A DNA stretch of 64,000 bases from an uncultured Alphaproteobacteria bacterium (GCA_937952245.1 CALFYS010000117.1:39321-103320); one strand, 5' to 3'. Shown: positions 24,822-33,063, counted from the stretch's first letter. The notes: a model not told the origin generated them from the letters alone. Program-made: numbers and translations.

Positions 24822-25751
24822 TTAACATAGCGCGGCGAGCGCGATTGAAGCCAGTCGTGATTCAGCACTATCAGCACGGCTGGTAAGAATAATTGGCACT
24901 TTACCGCCCACCACCACACCGGCGGCACAGGCGGCGTTATGCCAGACCATTGATTTAAAGAGCACATTGCCGGAGGTGATCTCAGGCATCACAAGGGCAT
25001 CGGCATAACCGGCAACAGGGTTGTCTTTCATCCCTTTGATGCTGACGGCTTCTGGCGACATGGCCAGATCAAAGGACAACGGCCCGCTGACCAAAGCGCC
25101 GGTGATATTATCCTGCGCCCAATCGTTTAAATCTTTCGCTTCCATGGATGATGGCACCGAGGCGATCGGTGTTTCGGTGGCGGAAATAATTGCGATTTTT
25201 GGGGTTTCGATCCCCAAAGCCTTAGCGGTGCTGGCAAGGCTGATCAACATTTGCTGGCGGGTTTTGACATCAGGGGTGACATTAACCGCACCATCGCTGA
25301 TCAAAATTGGTGAGCCGCCATCAGGGTGGAACATGGCAAAGATATGCACCATGCGATCAGAACCTCTGATCCCCGCTTCACGGCTGACAATCCCGCCCAT
25401 GAACACATCAGAATGAAGATGACCTTTCATCAACGCGTCCGCCCCACCATTGCGCGTCAGGGCGGTGGCATGGTCAATCGCGCCTTTTTCACCCGAGCTG
25501 TCATGAATGGCGATGCCGGTTAAATCCCAATCAATGGCGGCGGCTTCTTTTTTGATTAAATCCGCTTCACCAATCAGGATTGGGGTGGCGATGCCTTCTT
25601 CATAGGCTTGTTTGGCGGTTTGAATAGGCAATGGGGCAGACGCGCGAACAACCGCAAGGCGCATGGGTTCAGGCCTTGCCGCGCGGGCACGATCAAGCAA
25701 ATCGGTCGGGCAGACCGGTGAATTTTTGGATAAAAATGCTGAACCAGACAT
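24822..25751 (-). CDS. pta: Phosphate acetyltransferase (phosphotransacetylase)
   Basis: A 309-residue member of the phosphate acetyl/butyryltransferase family: ADALMKGHLHSDVFMGGIV, ILISDGAVNVTPD, LVSGPLSFDLAMS, ADALVMPEITSGNVLFKS and GVVVGGKVPIILTSRADS. It converts acetyl phosphate + CoA to acetyl-CoA + Pi. Short Pta proteins of this kind accompany sulfoacetaldehyde acetyltransferase (Xsc), which releases acetyl phosphate and sulfite from sulfoacetaldehyde. Here Pta is the first gene of a minus-strand operon with soeABC, so the two products of Xsc are handled by one transcript. Phosphate butyryltransferase activity is an alternative. The ATG lies 157 bp from the tauR stop; that gap should hold its promoter. 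Confidence 0.85.
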   Translation of the reverse strand: MSGSAFLSKNSPVCPTDLLDRARAARPEPMRLAVVRASAPLPIQTAKQAYEEGIATPILIGEADLIKKEAAAIDWDLTGIAIHDSSGEKGAIDHATALTRNGGADALMKGHLHSDVFMGGIVSREAGIRGSDRMVHIFAMFHPDGGSPILISDGAVNVTPDVKTRQQMLISLASTAKALGIETPKIAIISATETPIASVPSSMEAKDLNDWAQDNITGALVSGPLSFDLAMSPEAVSIKGMKDNPVAGYADALVMPEITSGNVLFKSMVWHNAACAAGVVVGGKVPIILTSRADSAESRLASIALAALC

Positions 25752-25907
25752 GGTACTTCCACCCCAATGAGAATCTTATATTTGTGATGTCACACTCTAG
25801 CATTAATCAATATTAACGCCATAAGATCAACACCATAATGCCCCTATGTGGCAATTGTGCCATAGAACCAGATCAAGACAAGGTTAGGTCCAGATGAAAA
25901 CGCGGGA

Positions 25908-27404
25908 TCAGGGTGATGGTTTTAACGCCGTGACGCAGCCCACCAGTTTTTCAAACCCATCATTGATTTTATCTTCATGGATCGAAGAATAGGCCATGCG
26001 GAAATAATTTTGCGGCGGGGTTTTGGCGTTAAAGAAATGATGGCCGGGTTCAACCAAGATGCTTTGTTCCGCGGCTTTTTCAGCAAGAATACGGGCGTCG
26101 AGCCATTCCGGACCTTTGATCCAGAAACTCGTGCCACCAAAATGCGCGCCTGTTTCTTCCAGAAGGCCTTCTTTTTCAAGATTGTCATGCAGAATTTTGC
26201 GGCGGTTGCTGAAATGCCTTCTGAGGCGTTTGATCTGGGCATCATAATGGCCAAGCGCCATGAAATAAGCGGCGGTGCGCTGGGTTTGACCAGGGGGATG
26301 CCGCAACATCAAATGCCGCAACGAGCGGGCTTCTTCGATCAATTGTTCCGAGGCGACCAAATACCCCAAGCGCAACCCCGGGAATAAGGATTTGGAAAAA
26401 CTGCCGACATAAATCACATGGCCGCTATCATCCATGGATTTGAGGGCAGGCGAGGGGGCTTCGATGAAATTCATCTCAAATTCATAGTCATCTTCCACCA
26501 CCAAGACATCATGTTCTTGGGCTAATGCCAGCAGGTTTTTCCGCCGTTCACGGCTGAGGGTTGCGGTGGTGGGGCATTGGTGGCTGGGGGTGACAATCAC
26601 CATATCTGATGATGCGATCACTTGGTCATCAATAATGATGCCGTCATCATCAACGGGCAGGGTTTGGATATGATTGGTATGACGTTTCAGCAATTCCCTA
26701 AGGTCAGGATAGAACGGGTCTTCGATCACGACTTTTTTGTCTTGATTGACCAGCAATTGTATCAGCAAGAATAGGGCGTTTTGCGCCCCCATGGTGACAA
26801 GAATCTGTGATGGTTTTACTTGGATGCCACGGCGGGGCAAACTGTGGGAGCAAATGTAATCAACCAAAAGCGGGTCATCATTATAGCCAAAATCCCCGGC
26901 GGTGATGCCAAAATCCCTGATGCCAAGAGCTTGGCGGGCGCAATCACGCCATTCGGAATGGGAAAACAAAGTGGAATCCGCTTGCCCATAATTAAAGGGA
27001 AAATCATATTCGCGCCAGTTCAGCGGCTTGCTGATGATATTGAGCGTCGATGGTTTTTGGACAAATTTATCAATCCATTTCACCTGATCATCGCTTGGCG
27101 GGGATACGCTTTCTGGAATCTGGCCAACAGGGGCTTCGGGGCTGACGATAAAGCCGGAACGGTCTTTTGGTTCGATATAGCCGCTGTCGGTTAACGCCTG
27201 ATACGCCAGAATAACAGTGTTGCGTGAGACATCCAGTTGTTCACAAAGAACACGGGTGGATGGCAAGGCATCCCCGGGCATTAAACTCCGGTTCAGGATT
27301 GCCCTGACAAAAAATTCTCTGATTTGGGTCTGTTTTGATGCCGATTGCGTGGTGTCAATCTGGAATAAAACAGGACTATAACCTTTGTTCATATTGGGGT
27401 TCAT
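25908..27404 (-). CDS. tauR: MocR-type GntR/aminotransferase regulator, probable TauR
   Basis: A 498-residue regulator with an N-terminal GntR winged helix (about 20-95: FFVRAILNRSLMPGDALPSTR, LDVSRNTVILAYQALTDSGYI) and a fold-I aminotransferase-like domain (about 150-490) with the PLP lysine in VGSFSKSLFPGLRLGYL. This MocR architecture binds PLP and an amine effector. It lies divergent to the taurine aminotransferase gene and next to tauABC, matching TauR, the activator of taurine use in alphaproteobacteria. CTGGAC-type direct repeats in the shared promoter support this. The ribosome binding region lies in a 12-bp tandem repeat (27409-27432). Confidence 0.88.
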   Translation of the reverse strand: MNPNMNKGYSPVLFQIDTTQSASKQTQIREFFVRAILNRSLMPGDALPSTRVLCEQLDVSRNTVILAYQALTDSGYIEPKDRSGFIVSPEAPVGQIPESVSPPSDDQVKWIDKFVQKPSTLNIISKPLNWREYDFPFNYGQADSTLFSHSEWRDCARQALGIRDFGITAGDFGYNDDPLLVDYICSHSLPRRGIQVKPSQILVTMGAQNALFLLIQLLVNQDKKVVIEDPFYPDLRELLKRHTNHIQTLPVDDDGIIIDDQVIASSDMVIVTPSHQCPTTATLSRERRKNLLALAQEHDVLVVEDDYEFEMNFIEAPSPALKSMDDSGHVIYVGSFSKSLFPGLRLGYLVASEQLIEEARSLRHLMLRHPPGQTQRTAAYFMALGHYDAQIKRLRRHFSNRRKILHDNLEKEGLLEETGAHFGGTSFWIKGPEWLDARILAEKAAEQSILVEPGHHFFNAKTPPQNYFRMAYSSIHEDKINDGFEKLVGCVTALKPSP

Positions 27405-27408
27405 ACCA

Positions 27409-27432
27409 GAGTCCCTATTGGAGTTCCTATTG
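27409..27432. repeat. 12-bp tandem repeat at the tauR translation start
   Basis: GAGTCCCTATTG (27409-27420) is followed at once by GAGTTCCTATTG (27421-27432), 11 of 12 bases identical. On the tauR strand this duplicates an AATAGG(G/A)AC sequence just upstream of the ATG at 27404, so it contains the only visible Shine-Dalgarno-like element. Confidence 0.6.
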
Positions 27433-27469
27433 GCCTATCATGGAGCCAGCATAATCGGAAAAAGATCAT

Positions 27470-27501
27470 CTGGCACTAAAAAATGAAATGACTGGACCTA
27501 T
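27470..27501. promoter_or_regulatory. Candidate TauR binding direct repeats
   Basis: CTGGCACTAA (27470-27479) and CTGGACCTAT (27492-27501) start 22 bp apart, two helical turns, in the tauR-tpa intergenic region. They match 8 and 9 of 10 positions of the CTGGACYTAA direct-repeat motif that I recall for Rhodobacter capsulatus TauR. A direct repeat TTTAATAG at 27513-27520 and 27529-27536 lies between them and tpa and may mark the core promoter. Confidence 0.6.
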
Positions 27502-27622
27502 TTTTGTTCACATTTAATAGATACGGTTTTTAATAGGGTTATATGCCCGACTGAATTTATGAACATCACAATTCAACTTGGTTCCATTTTAGGAGCCCCA
27601 AGCGAAACGGGGAGGTTTGATC

Positions 27623-28939
27623 ATGCCGTTTGAGACAAATTCACTTGAAGAGCATTGGATGCCATTTTCAGGCAACCGTGACTTTAAAGCCAACCCACGT
27701 TTGGTGGTTAAGTCAGAAGGTATGTATTGCTGGGATTACAAAGGCGGCAAGCTGATCGACGGGTCATCAGGCCTGTTCTGTTGCCCTGCTGGCCATGGTC
27801 GTCGTGAAATCGCGGACGCGGTTCATGCCCAGATGATCGAAAACGATTACACCCCGCATTTCCAGTTGGGTCACCCCGGGTCATTTGAATTGGCCGAACG
27901 TGTTGCGCGTATCCTGCCTGAACCGATGAACCATGTGTTCTTCACCAACTCAGGGTCAGAATCAGTTGATACCGCCATGAAGATTGCTTTGGCGTATCAC
28001 CGCGCCCGTGGCGATGGCCAGCGGACACGTTTTGTCAGCCGTGAACGTGCTTACCATGGTGTGAATATGGGTGGTGTTTCTCTGGCGGGGATGGTGAAGA
28101 ACCGCGAGACCTTTAACCTGACCTTGCCGAATATCTCACATATTCGTCATACCTATACCGATGATCATGCCTTCGTTAAAGGCCAGCCTGAAACAGGGGC
28201 TGATTTGGCGGATGATCTGCAGCGCATTTGTGAAAACTTTGGTGGCTCAACCGTTGCCGCTGTTTTCATTGAACCTGTTGCGGGGTCAACCGGAACATTG
28301 GTGCCGCCAAAAGGTTACCTTGAGCGCATCCGCAAGATTTGTGATGAACATGGCATCCTGATGATTTTCGATGAAGTGATCACCGGTTTTGGCCGCATGG
28401 GGACAGCCTTTGGCGCGCATAAATTTGGTGTCACGCCGGATATTGCAACCATGGCGAAAGCTCTGACCAATGGCGCGATCCCAATGGGCGCGGTTGCGGT
28501 TAAAGATGAAATCTATGAAACCGTCACCAACGCATCGCCTGAAAACGCCATTGAGTTTTTCCATGGTTATACGTATTCCGCTCACCCAGCGGCTTGCGCG
28601 GCGGGTATCGCGACCCAGAAAATCTATGAAGAAGAAGGTTTGTTTGACCGTGCCGCTGAAATGGAATCTTACTTCCTTGACGCGATTTGGTCATTGAAAG
28701 ACCACCCAATGGTCAAAGACCTTCGCGGTATCGGCATGATGGCTGGCGTTGAAGTGCACCATGATGGTGTGCCGGGGCGTCGTGGCCAGCAAATGCAGAA
28801 AGATATGTTCTGGAACGGAATGCATATCAAATTCACCGGTGATAACGCGATTGTTGCGCCTGCCTTTATTGCTGAACGTCAGCATATTGATGAGATTGTT
28901 GATAAGTTCCGCAAAACACTTGACCAGCATATGGACTAA
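27623..28939 (+). CDS. tpa: Taurine:pyruvate aminotransferase (class III omega-aminotransferase)
   Basis: A 438-residue class III aminotransferase. PLP lysine is Lys279 (ATMAKALTNGAIPMGA) and the pyridine-nitrogen Asp is Asp250 (MIFDEVITGFGR); NSGSESVDTAMK and AYHGVNMGG bind phosphate and substrate. It should transfer the amino group of taurine to pyruvate, giving sulfoacetaldehyde and alanine. I choose ATG 27623, 7 bp after GGAGG, over the TTG at 27617. Flanking tauR and tauABC make taurine, or hypotaurine, the likely substrate; on sequence alone it equally resembles beta-alanine:pyruvate aminotransferase. A strong UUCG-loop terminator follows. Confidence 0.85.
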   Translation: MPFETNSLEEHWMPFSGNRDFKANPRLVVKSEGMYCWDYKGGKLIDGSSGLFCCPAGHGRREIADAVHAQMIENDYTPHFQLGHPGSFELAERVARILPEPMNHVFFTNSGSESVDTAMKIALAYHRARGDGQRTRFVSRERAYHGVNMGGVSLAGMVKNRETFNLTLPNISHIRHTYTDDHAFVKGQPETGADLADDLQRICENFGGSTVAAVFIEPVAGSTGTLVPPKGYLERIRKICDEHGILMIFDEVITGFGRMGTAFGAHKFGVTPDIATMAKALTNGAIPMGAVAVKDEIYETVTNASPENAIEFFHGYTYSAHPAACAAGIATQKIYEEEGLFDRAAEMESYFLDAIWSLKDHPMVKDLRGIGMMAGVEVHHDGVPGRRGQQMQKDMFWNGMHIKFTGDNAIVAPAFIAERQHIDEIVDKFRKTLDQHMD

Positions 28940-28988
28940 AACAGGCAGATTTAGGGGTGATTTAAAGCCTCTCTATCCACCAGATATT

Positions 28989-29020
28989 AAGGCCACCTTC
29001 GGGTGGCCTTTTTGTTTTTG
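28989..29020 (+). terminator. Rho-independent terminator after tpa
   Basis: AAGGCCACC (28989-28997), a TTCG tetraloop and GGTGGCCTT (29002-29010) form a perfect 9-bp stem followed by TTTGTTTTTG. It separates tpa from tauABC. Confidence 0.92.
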
Positions 29021-29061
29021 ATGCAAATCCATCATTCAAAAAACCCTGTGGTGAAATAAAT

Positions 29062-29158
29062 TGCTAAATTGTTTAAAAACAATGGTTTAGCATTTAAAAA
29101 AACCTTTGCCCATTGGCTCAAAAAGTGCAAAGGTAATTATCAGAAGCAATTCATGCTT
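29062..29158 (+). promoter_or_regulatory. Structured 5' leader of tauA (three potential hairpins)
   Basis: Three inverted repeats lie upstream of tauA. TGCTAAA (29062-29068) pairs with TTTAGCA (29086-29092) and encloses TTGTT/AACAA. ACCTTTGC (29102-29109) pairs with GCAAAGGT (29127-29134). AAGCA (29144-29148) pairs with TGCTT (29154-29158). They end 33 bp before the ATG. I match them to no known riboswitch; they could be operators, an mRNA-stabilising leader or a regulatory RNA. Confidence 0.45.
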
Positions 29159-29191
29159 ATAAAAAGAGGACCAAGTTTAGGGAGACTCCTT

Positions 29192-30172
29192 ATGAAAAAA
29201 ACCGTAAAAACTGCTGTTGCTGGTGTTGTTGGCGCCGTAATGGCTGGTAGCGCGAGCATTGCCGCTGCTGCTGATTCCGTTAATGTTGCATTCTTCTTGG
29301 AATGGGCGACACCAAACCAGATTGCTAAAGTCGATAAAGCTTATGACGACGCCATGGGTGTTGATGTCAACTGGACAGACTTCTCAACTGGTGTTGCGAT
29401 GACTGAAGCCATGTTGGCTGGCGATATTGACATTGCGTATTCGCAAGGTCTGGCGCCATTCGTAACCGCTGTCCGTCAGGGCGCGCCATTGAAGATGGTT
29501 TCCATCGCCGTTGTCTATGAAGCCAATGACTGTTTCGTTGGAAACAGCTTGGGTATTTCATCATCAAACGCTTCAGAACTTGAAGGCAAGACCGTTGCTG
29601 TTCCTTTGAACACCATGGCTGACTTCTCATTCCGCAAGCAGATGGCGGCATTGGGTGTTGATACATCAACAATGACAATCGTCGATCAGGCGCCTGCTGA
29701 TGGTGCTGTATCATTGGCTGATGGTTCTGTTGCCATGGCTTGTATCTTTGGTGGTGCTTCCGCTAAAGCTGCTGGCGAAGTCGGCACACCAATCATGAGC
29801 TCACAGGAAAAAGTTGACGCTGGCATCGGTTCATTTGACGTTGTGTCTGTGACTGAAAAGTTCGCGACTGAAAACCCAGGTCTGCTGGAAACATTCCTTG
29901 AAGTCACCCATGAAGCTAACGCCAACTGGACAGGTTCTGATGCTCAGATCCGTAAGGTTGCTGCTGATGCCGGTATGGATTTCGAAACAACCAAAAACCA
30001 GATGTCTGGCTTTATCTTCCCAACAGTGGAAGAGCAGAAGGCTCAGTACTTTGGCGATGGTGGTATTGCAAGCGCGGCTGCTGAATCACTCGGTGCTGTC
30101 TTCACCAAGACCAACATCTCAAACTACAGCGGCTCATTGGCCAGAACCATTGACGGTTCATACCTGAACTAA
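29192..30172 (+). CDS. tauA: Taurine ABC transporter, periplasmic binding protein
   Basis: A 326-residue solute-binding protein with a Sec signal peptide (about 1-26, MKKTVKTAVAGVVGAVMAG then an Ala-rich cleavage site). The mature part starts DSVNVAFFLEWATPNQIAKVDKAY and has the SsuA/TauA/NMT1 pattern: DIDIAYSQGLAPFVTAVRQGAPLK, ELEGKTVAVPLNTMADF, TIVDQAP. It captures taurine, or a related sulfonate, in the periplasm for TauBC. AGGGAG precedes ATG 29192; an open extension to 29069 runs through the leader hairpins and lacks homology. Synonymous codons in this gene are more even (GCT, GGT, TCA) than in its neighbours, as expected of a highly expressed protein. Confidence 0.9.
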   Translation: MKKTVKTAVAGVVGAVMAGSASIAAAADSVNVAFFLEWATPNQIAKVDKAYDDAMGVDVNWTDFSTGVAMTEAMLAGDIDIAYSQGLAPFVTAVRQGAPLKMVSIAVVYEANDCFVGNSLGISSSNASELEGKTVAVPLNTMADFSFRKQMAALGVDTSTMTIVDQAPADGAVSLADGSVAMACIFGGASAKAAGEVGTPIMSSQEKVDAGIGSFDVVSVTEKFATENPGLLETFLEVTHEANANWTGSDAQIRKVAADAGMDFETTKNQMSGFIFPTVEEQKAQYFGDGGIASAAAESLGAVFTKTNISNYSGSLARTIDGSYLN

Positions 30173-30194
30173 GTTCAGGCAAAACAACACGATG

Positions 30195-30222
30195 GCAAGG
30201 CCCTTTTTGAGGGCCTTGCTTC
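30195..30222 (+). terminator. Hairpin between tauA and tauB, partial terminator
   Basis: GCAAGGCCCT (30195-30204), a 5-nt loop and AGGGCCTTGC (30210-30219) form a perfect 10-bp stem. Only TTCATTT follows, so termination is likely incomplete. This would give much more tauA than tauBC mRNA, usual for binding-protein transporters. Confidence 0.7.
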
Positions 30223-30252
30223 ATTTGGGGAAAAAGTTAAAGAAGAATTAAA

Positions 30253-31050
30253 ATGTCAGACCTAATCTGTAGTGATCTTTGTATGACCTTTACCAACCCT
30301 CAAACAGGGGGAAAGGTTGAAGCGCTCAAAGATATTAATTTTTCGCTTAAGCAAGGGGAATTATTGTCGGTGCTGGGGCCATCTGGTTGCGGCAAGACAA
30401 CCTTGCTGAATATGGTCGCTGGGTTTATCAACCCAACGTCGGGGCAATTGGAGCTTGGCGGCAAGCGCATTGAAAGCCCGGGGGTTGAACGCGGCATGGT
30501 TTTCCAGCAGGGCGCTTTATTTGAATGGCTGCCCGTTGCGCGCAATGTTGATTTTGGCCTGCGCATGAAAAAAATGGACGCTGAAGAAAGCGAAGCCTTG
30601 GTTGAAAAATGGCTCAATATCGTGGGGCTTGCTGGCTTTGGTGATACGCCGACCTATCAATTGTCAGGGGGGATGCAGCAGCGTGTGGCGCTGGCCCGTT
30701 GTTTGGTCAATGACCCTGATCTGATTTTGATGGATGAACCTTTGGGCGCGCTGGATGCGCTGACCCGTGAAAAGATGCAATCGTTGATCCTTGAATTATG
30801 GAAAGAAACAGGCAAGACCATCATTATTATTACCCATTCTGTTGAAGAAGCCCTGTTGCTTGGGGAGCGCTTGTTTGTGATGGCGCCACGGCCAGGGCGG
30901 ATTTACAAAGAATATAATTTGCCCTTCGCTGAACAGGGATTGACCAATTCCCTGCGCGACATCAAACAGCAGGCTGATTTCGGCAAAGTCCGTGAAGAAA
31001 TCCTGACCATGATCTGGGATATGGAAGAGGAGATTATGGGCAATGTTTGA
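30253..31050 (+). CDS. tauB: Taurine ABC transporter, ATP-binding protein
   Basis: A 265-residue ABC ATPase of the NitT/TauT type. Walker A is GPSGCGKTT, the Q-loop region is MVFQQGALFEWLPVARNVDFGL, the signature is LSGGMQQRVALAR, Walker B is LILMDEPLGALD and the H-loop is IIITHSVEEAL. It powers uptake of taurine through TauC. Its last 8 bp overlap the tauC start, giving translational coupling. The residues around VMAPRPGRI match the SsuB/TauB subfamily. Confidence 0.92.
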   Translation: MSDLICSDLCMTFTNPQTGGKVEALKDINFSLKQGELLSVLGPSGCGKTTLLNMVAGFINPTSGQLELGGKRIESPGVERGMVFQQGALFEWLPVARNVDFGLRMKKMDAEESEALVEKWLNIVGLAGFGDTPTYQLSGGMQQRVALARCLVNDPDLILMDEPLGALDALTREKMQSLILELWKETGKTIIIITHSVEEALLLGERLFVMAPRPGRIYKEYNLPFAEQGLTNSLRDIKQQADFGKVREEILTMIWDMEEEIMGNV

Positions 31051-32974
31051 GTGGTTATCGACACATCGCGCGGATATATCCGCGGTTATCATCCTGATGC
31101 TGGTGGCAGCATTAGCAACATCCATTTACTTTGGCCTAAAAGACAGCCATGCCCGCCGAAACGATGAAGTTTTTGGTGATCCTGAACGCACCCGAGGCGG
31201 TTGGCATTGGGCGGTAACGGGTCTTTCGGCATTGATGCTGATTTGGTTTTTCTTCTCATGGGGGATGGCGCGAGCTTATTTCCCAAGCGCGGCCAATGAA
31301 TTATGCCAAGTGGGTAAAATTTCAGAAGCCATGTCACCGATTACAGCACGTCTGCCGATTGGCTCACGCTATTACAAATCCACAACTTTGGTGGTGCGGA
31401 ACTCAGCACAGATTGATGATCTGGATGTGGGCTTGCCAGAGCAGGTCTTTAATCAGACCGAACAGCGGAGCTTGCGGAATGTTATTTCACAAACCCGTTC
31501 GGTGATCGCGATCCTGTCTAACCCCGCGCAACAAGACCCTGAAACCGCTACCCAGCTGGCGATGGTGGCCGATGATCTTGACCGGTTGGCGGATCGCCTG
31601 AGGGCTGGTCATGATGGGCTTGAGCCAACCGCGGAAGCGTTGGAACAGCCGCGCTGGGGGGTTGAATCCACCGAAATTCCATTATTGCCAATCACGGCAC
31701 GTGGCGTTTTGTTTGATGAAGTTTCAGCGGAAGTAAAAACCGTTGCGGAGCGGTTCTTGAAGCTCAGGAATTTCCCGCCGGAAGCGATGGGGCTGATCGA
31801 AAAGACCATGGCTGAAATCGCTGAATTGAAAGACGCGGCCAATAATGACACGTCTTGGAGCGAGAGCGAACAAGCAGAACGGGTTAAATATGTCAAAGCG
31901 GTTGAGCGTATTTTCCGCCGTCTTGATGATGGTGTGATCTTCCCTGCCGATGCTTTGCAAGGGGTTAATCAAGGGGTTGAAAATCTCTATGACGCGGTGG
32001 GGGATGCCAAAGGCAGCCTGAACGTGGTCGATGCCTTGTTCTTCCCTGGTGAAGGCGTGGTCAAATCACGGACAATCTGTATCGAACAAGGGTCAGCCCG
32101 CTGGTTGCCAAAGCCAACTGATGTGGTGGCCAAATTCATGAAATTGGCCAATCCTGATGTTGAAAACGGTGGCGGGTATAAAGGCACAACCTTGCTTTGG
32201 GTGAAATGGTTGCCCATCGCCGATGTGGTTGGGTTCTTGATCCCTGATATGCTGGTTGATGCACTGCCCGGCGGTTATGGCACCCACGACAGCGATGGCA
32301 GTTTCATGCCAACCTACAAAGACCATTTGTTATCCTTCGCGCAAGGTGAGGTGTATTTGGGGTCAATCCCAATGCTGGATGGGCATATTTGGGATTCCCT
32401 GTTCCGCGTGATTGTCGCCATGGGCTTTGGTGTTCTTTTGGGCGTGCCATTGGGGATTTATATGGGCGTGTCGCGCTTCTTTAAATCGTTCTTTGACCCG
32501 TTGATTGAATTGTATCGTCCGGTGCCGCCATTGGCTTGGGCGCCATTGATCCTGACCATCTTTGGGATTCAGGATGATGGTAAAATCTTCCTGTTGTTCA
32601 TGGTGGCCTTTGCCATCATGGTGATCTCAGCACGGACAGGGGCTTCGGGCACGCAATTGTCCAAGATCAGGGCATCGCATTCCTTGGGGGCGACCAACCG
32701 TCAAATCCTGCGCCATGTGATTTTGCCAAACGCCTTGCCGGAAATCCTGACAGGGGTTCGGATTGCCATCGGCGTTTGCTGGGGCACATTGGTGGCCGCT
32801 GAAATGTTGGCGGGGACAACCGGTGTTGGCTTTATTGAAAACGTCGCCAGAACAGTTTCTGATTATGAATTGATCTGGGTGACGATTTTGATCATGGGGC
32901 TGTTGGGGCTGATGTTTGACCTGATTATGCGGAAGGTCATTGATATTCTGATCCCATGGCGGGGCAAAGGTTAA
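31043..32974 (+). CDS. tauC: Taurine ABC transporter permease with long N-terminal extension
   Basis: A 643-residue permease; ordinary TauC/SsuC proteins have about 250-290 residues. The normal permease domain (about 446-640) is at the C-terminus: GHIWDSLFRVIVAMGFGVLL, the pore segment PLIELYRPVPPLAWAPLI, and the TauB-contact loop region IRASHSLGATNRQILRHVILP. The first ~440 residues are extra: two transmembrane segments (about 14-32 and 53-78), a large soluble region (about 80-370) with predicted helices, and another hydrophobic segment near 385-400. One ORF covers all with no frameshift, so the extension is genuine. A gene fusion or a lineage-specific sensing domain are both possible. Overlap with tauB and the following terminator define it as the last gene of the operon. 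Confidence 0.85.
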   Translation: MFEWLSTHRADISAVIILMLVAALATSIYFGLKDSHARRNDEVFGDPERTRGGWHWAVTGLSALMLIWFFFSWGMARAYFPSAANELCQVGKISEAMSPITARLPIGSRYYKSTTLVVRNSAQIDDLDVGLPEQVFNQTEQRSLRNVISQTRSVIAILSNPAQQDPETATQLAMVADDLDRLADRLRAGHDGLEPTAEALEQPRWGVESTEIPLLPITARGVLFDEVSAEVKTVAERFLKLRNFPPEAMGLIEKTMAEIAELKDAANNDTSWSESEQAERVKYVKAVERIFRRLDDGVIFPADALQGVNQGVENLYDAVGDAKGSLNVVDALFFPGEGVVKSRTICIEQGSARWLPKPTDVVAKFMKLANPDVENGGGYKGTTLLWVKWLPIADVVGFLIPDMLVDALPGGYGTHDSDGSFMPTYKDHLLSFAQGEVYLGSIPMLDGHIWDSLFRVIVAMGFGVLLGVPLGIYMGVSRFFKSFFDPLIELYRPVPPLAWAPLILTIFGIQDDGKIFLLFMVAFAIMVISARTGASGTQLSKIRASHSLGATNRQILRHVILPNALPEILTGVRIAIGVCWGTLVAAEMLAGTTGVGFIENVARTVSDYELIWVTILIMGLLGLMFDLIMRKVIDILIPWRGKG

Positions 32975-33004
32975 TCCCTGCCAATTCGCGGCCAAACCAA
33001 TAAC

Positions 33005-33034
33005 AAAAAAGCCGAGGTTTCCTCGGCTTTTTTT
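33005..33034. terminator. Bidirectional Rho-independent terminator after tauC
   Basis: AAAAAAGCCGAGG (33005-33017), loop TTT and CCTCGGCTTTTTTTT (33021-33034) make a perfect 7-bp GC-rich stem with A and T tracts. It serves tauC on the plus strand and the convergent SDR gene on the minus strand. Confidence 0.92.
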
Positions 33035-33063
33035 ATGACTGGTATCAAAAATTTGCGGCGCGA

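Noticed and set aside
24797..24967. N-terminal extension of SoeA with a hydrophobic stretch that looks like a signal peptide
   Set aside because: It overlaps the pta coding region, has no twin-arginine motif, and family homology starts at ATG 24796.
29069..29191. In-frame extension of tauA
   Set aside because: It runs through leader hairpins and would bury the signal peptide inside the protein.
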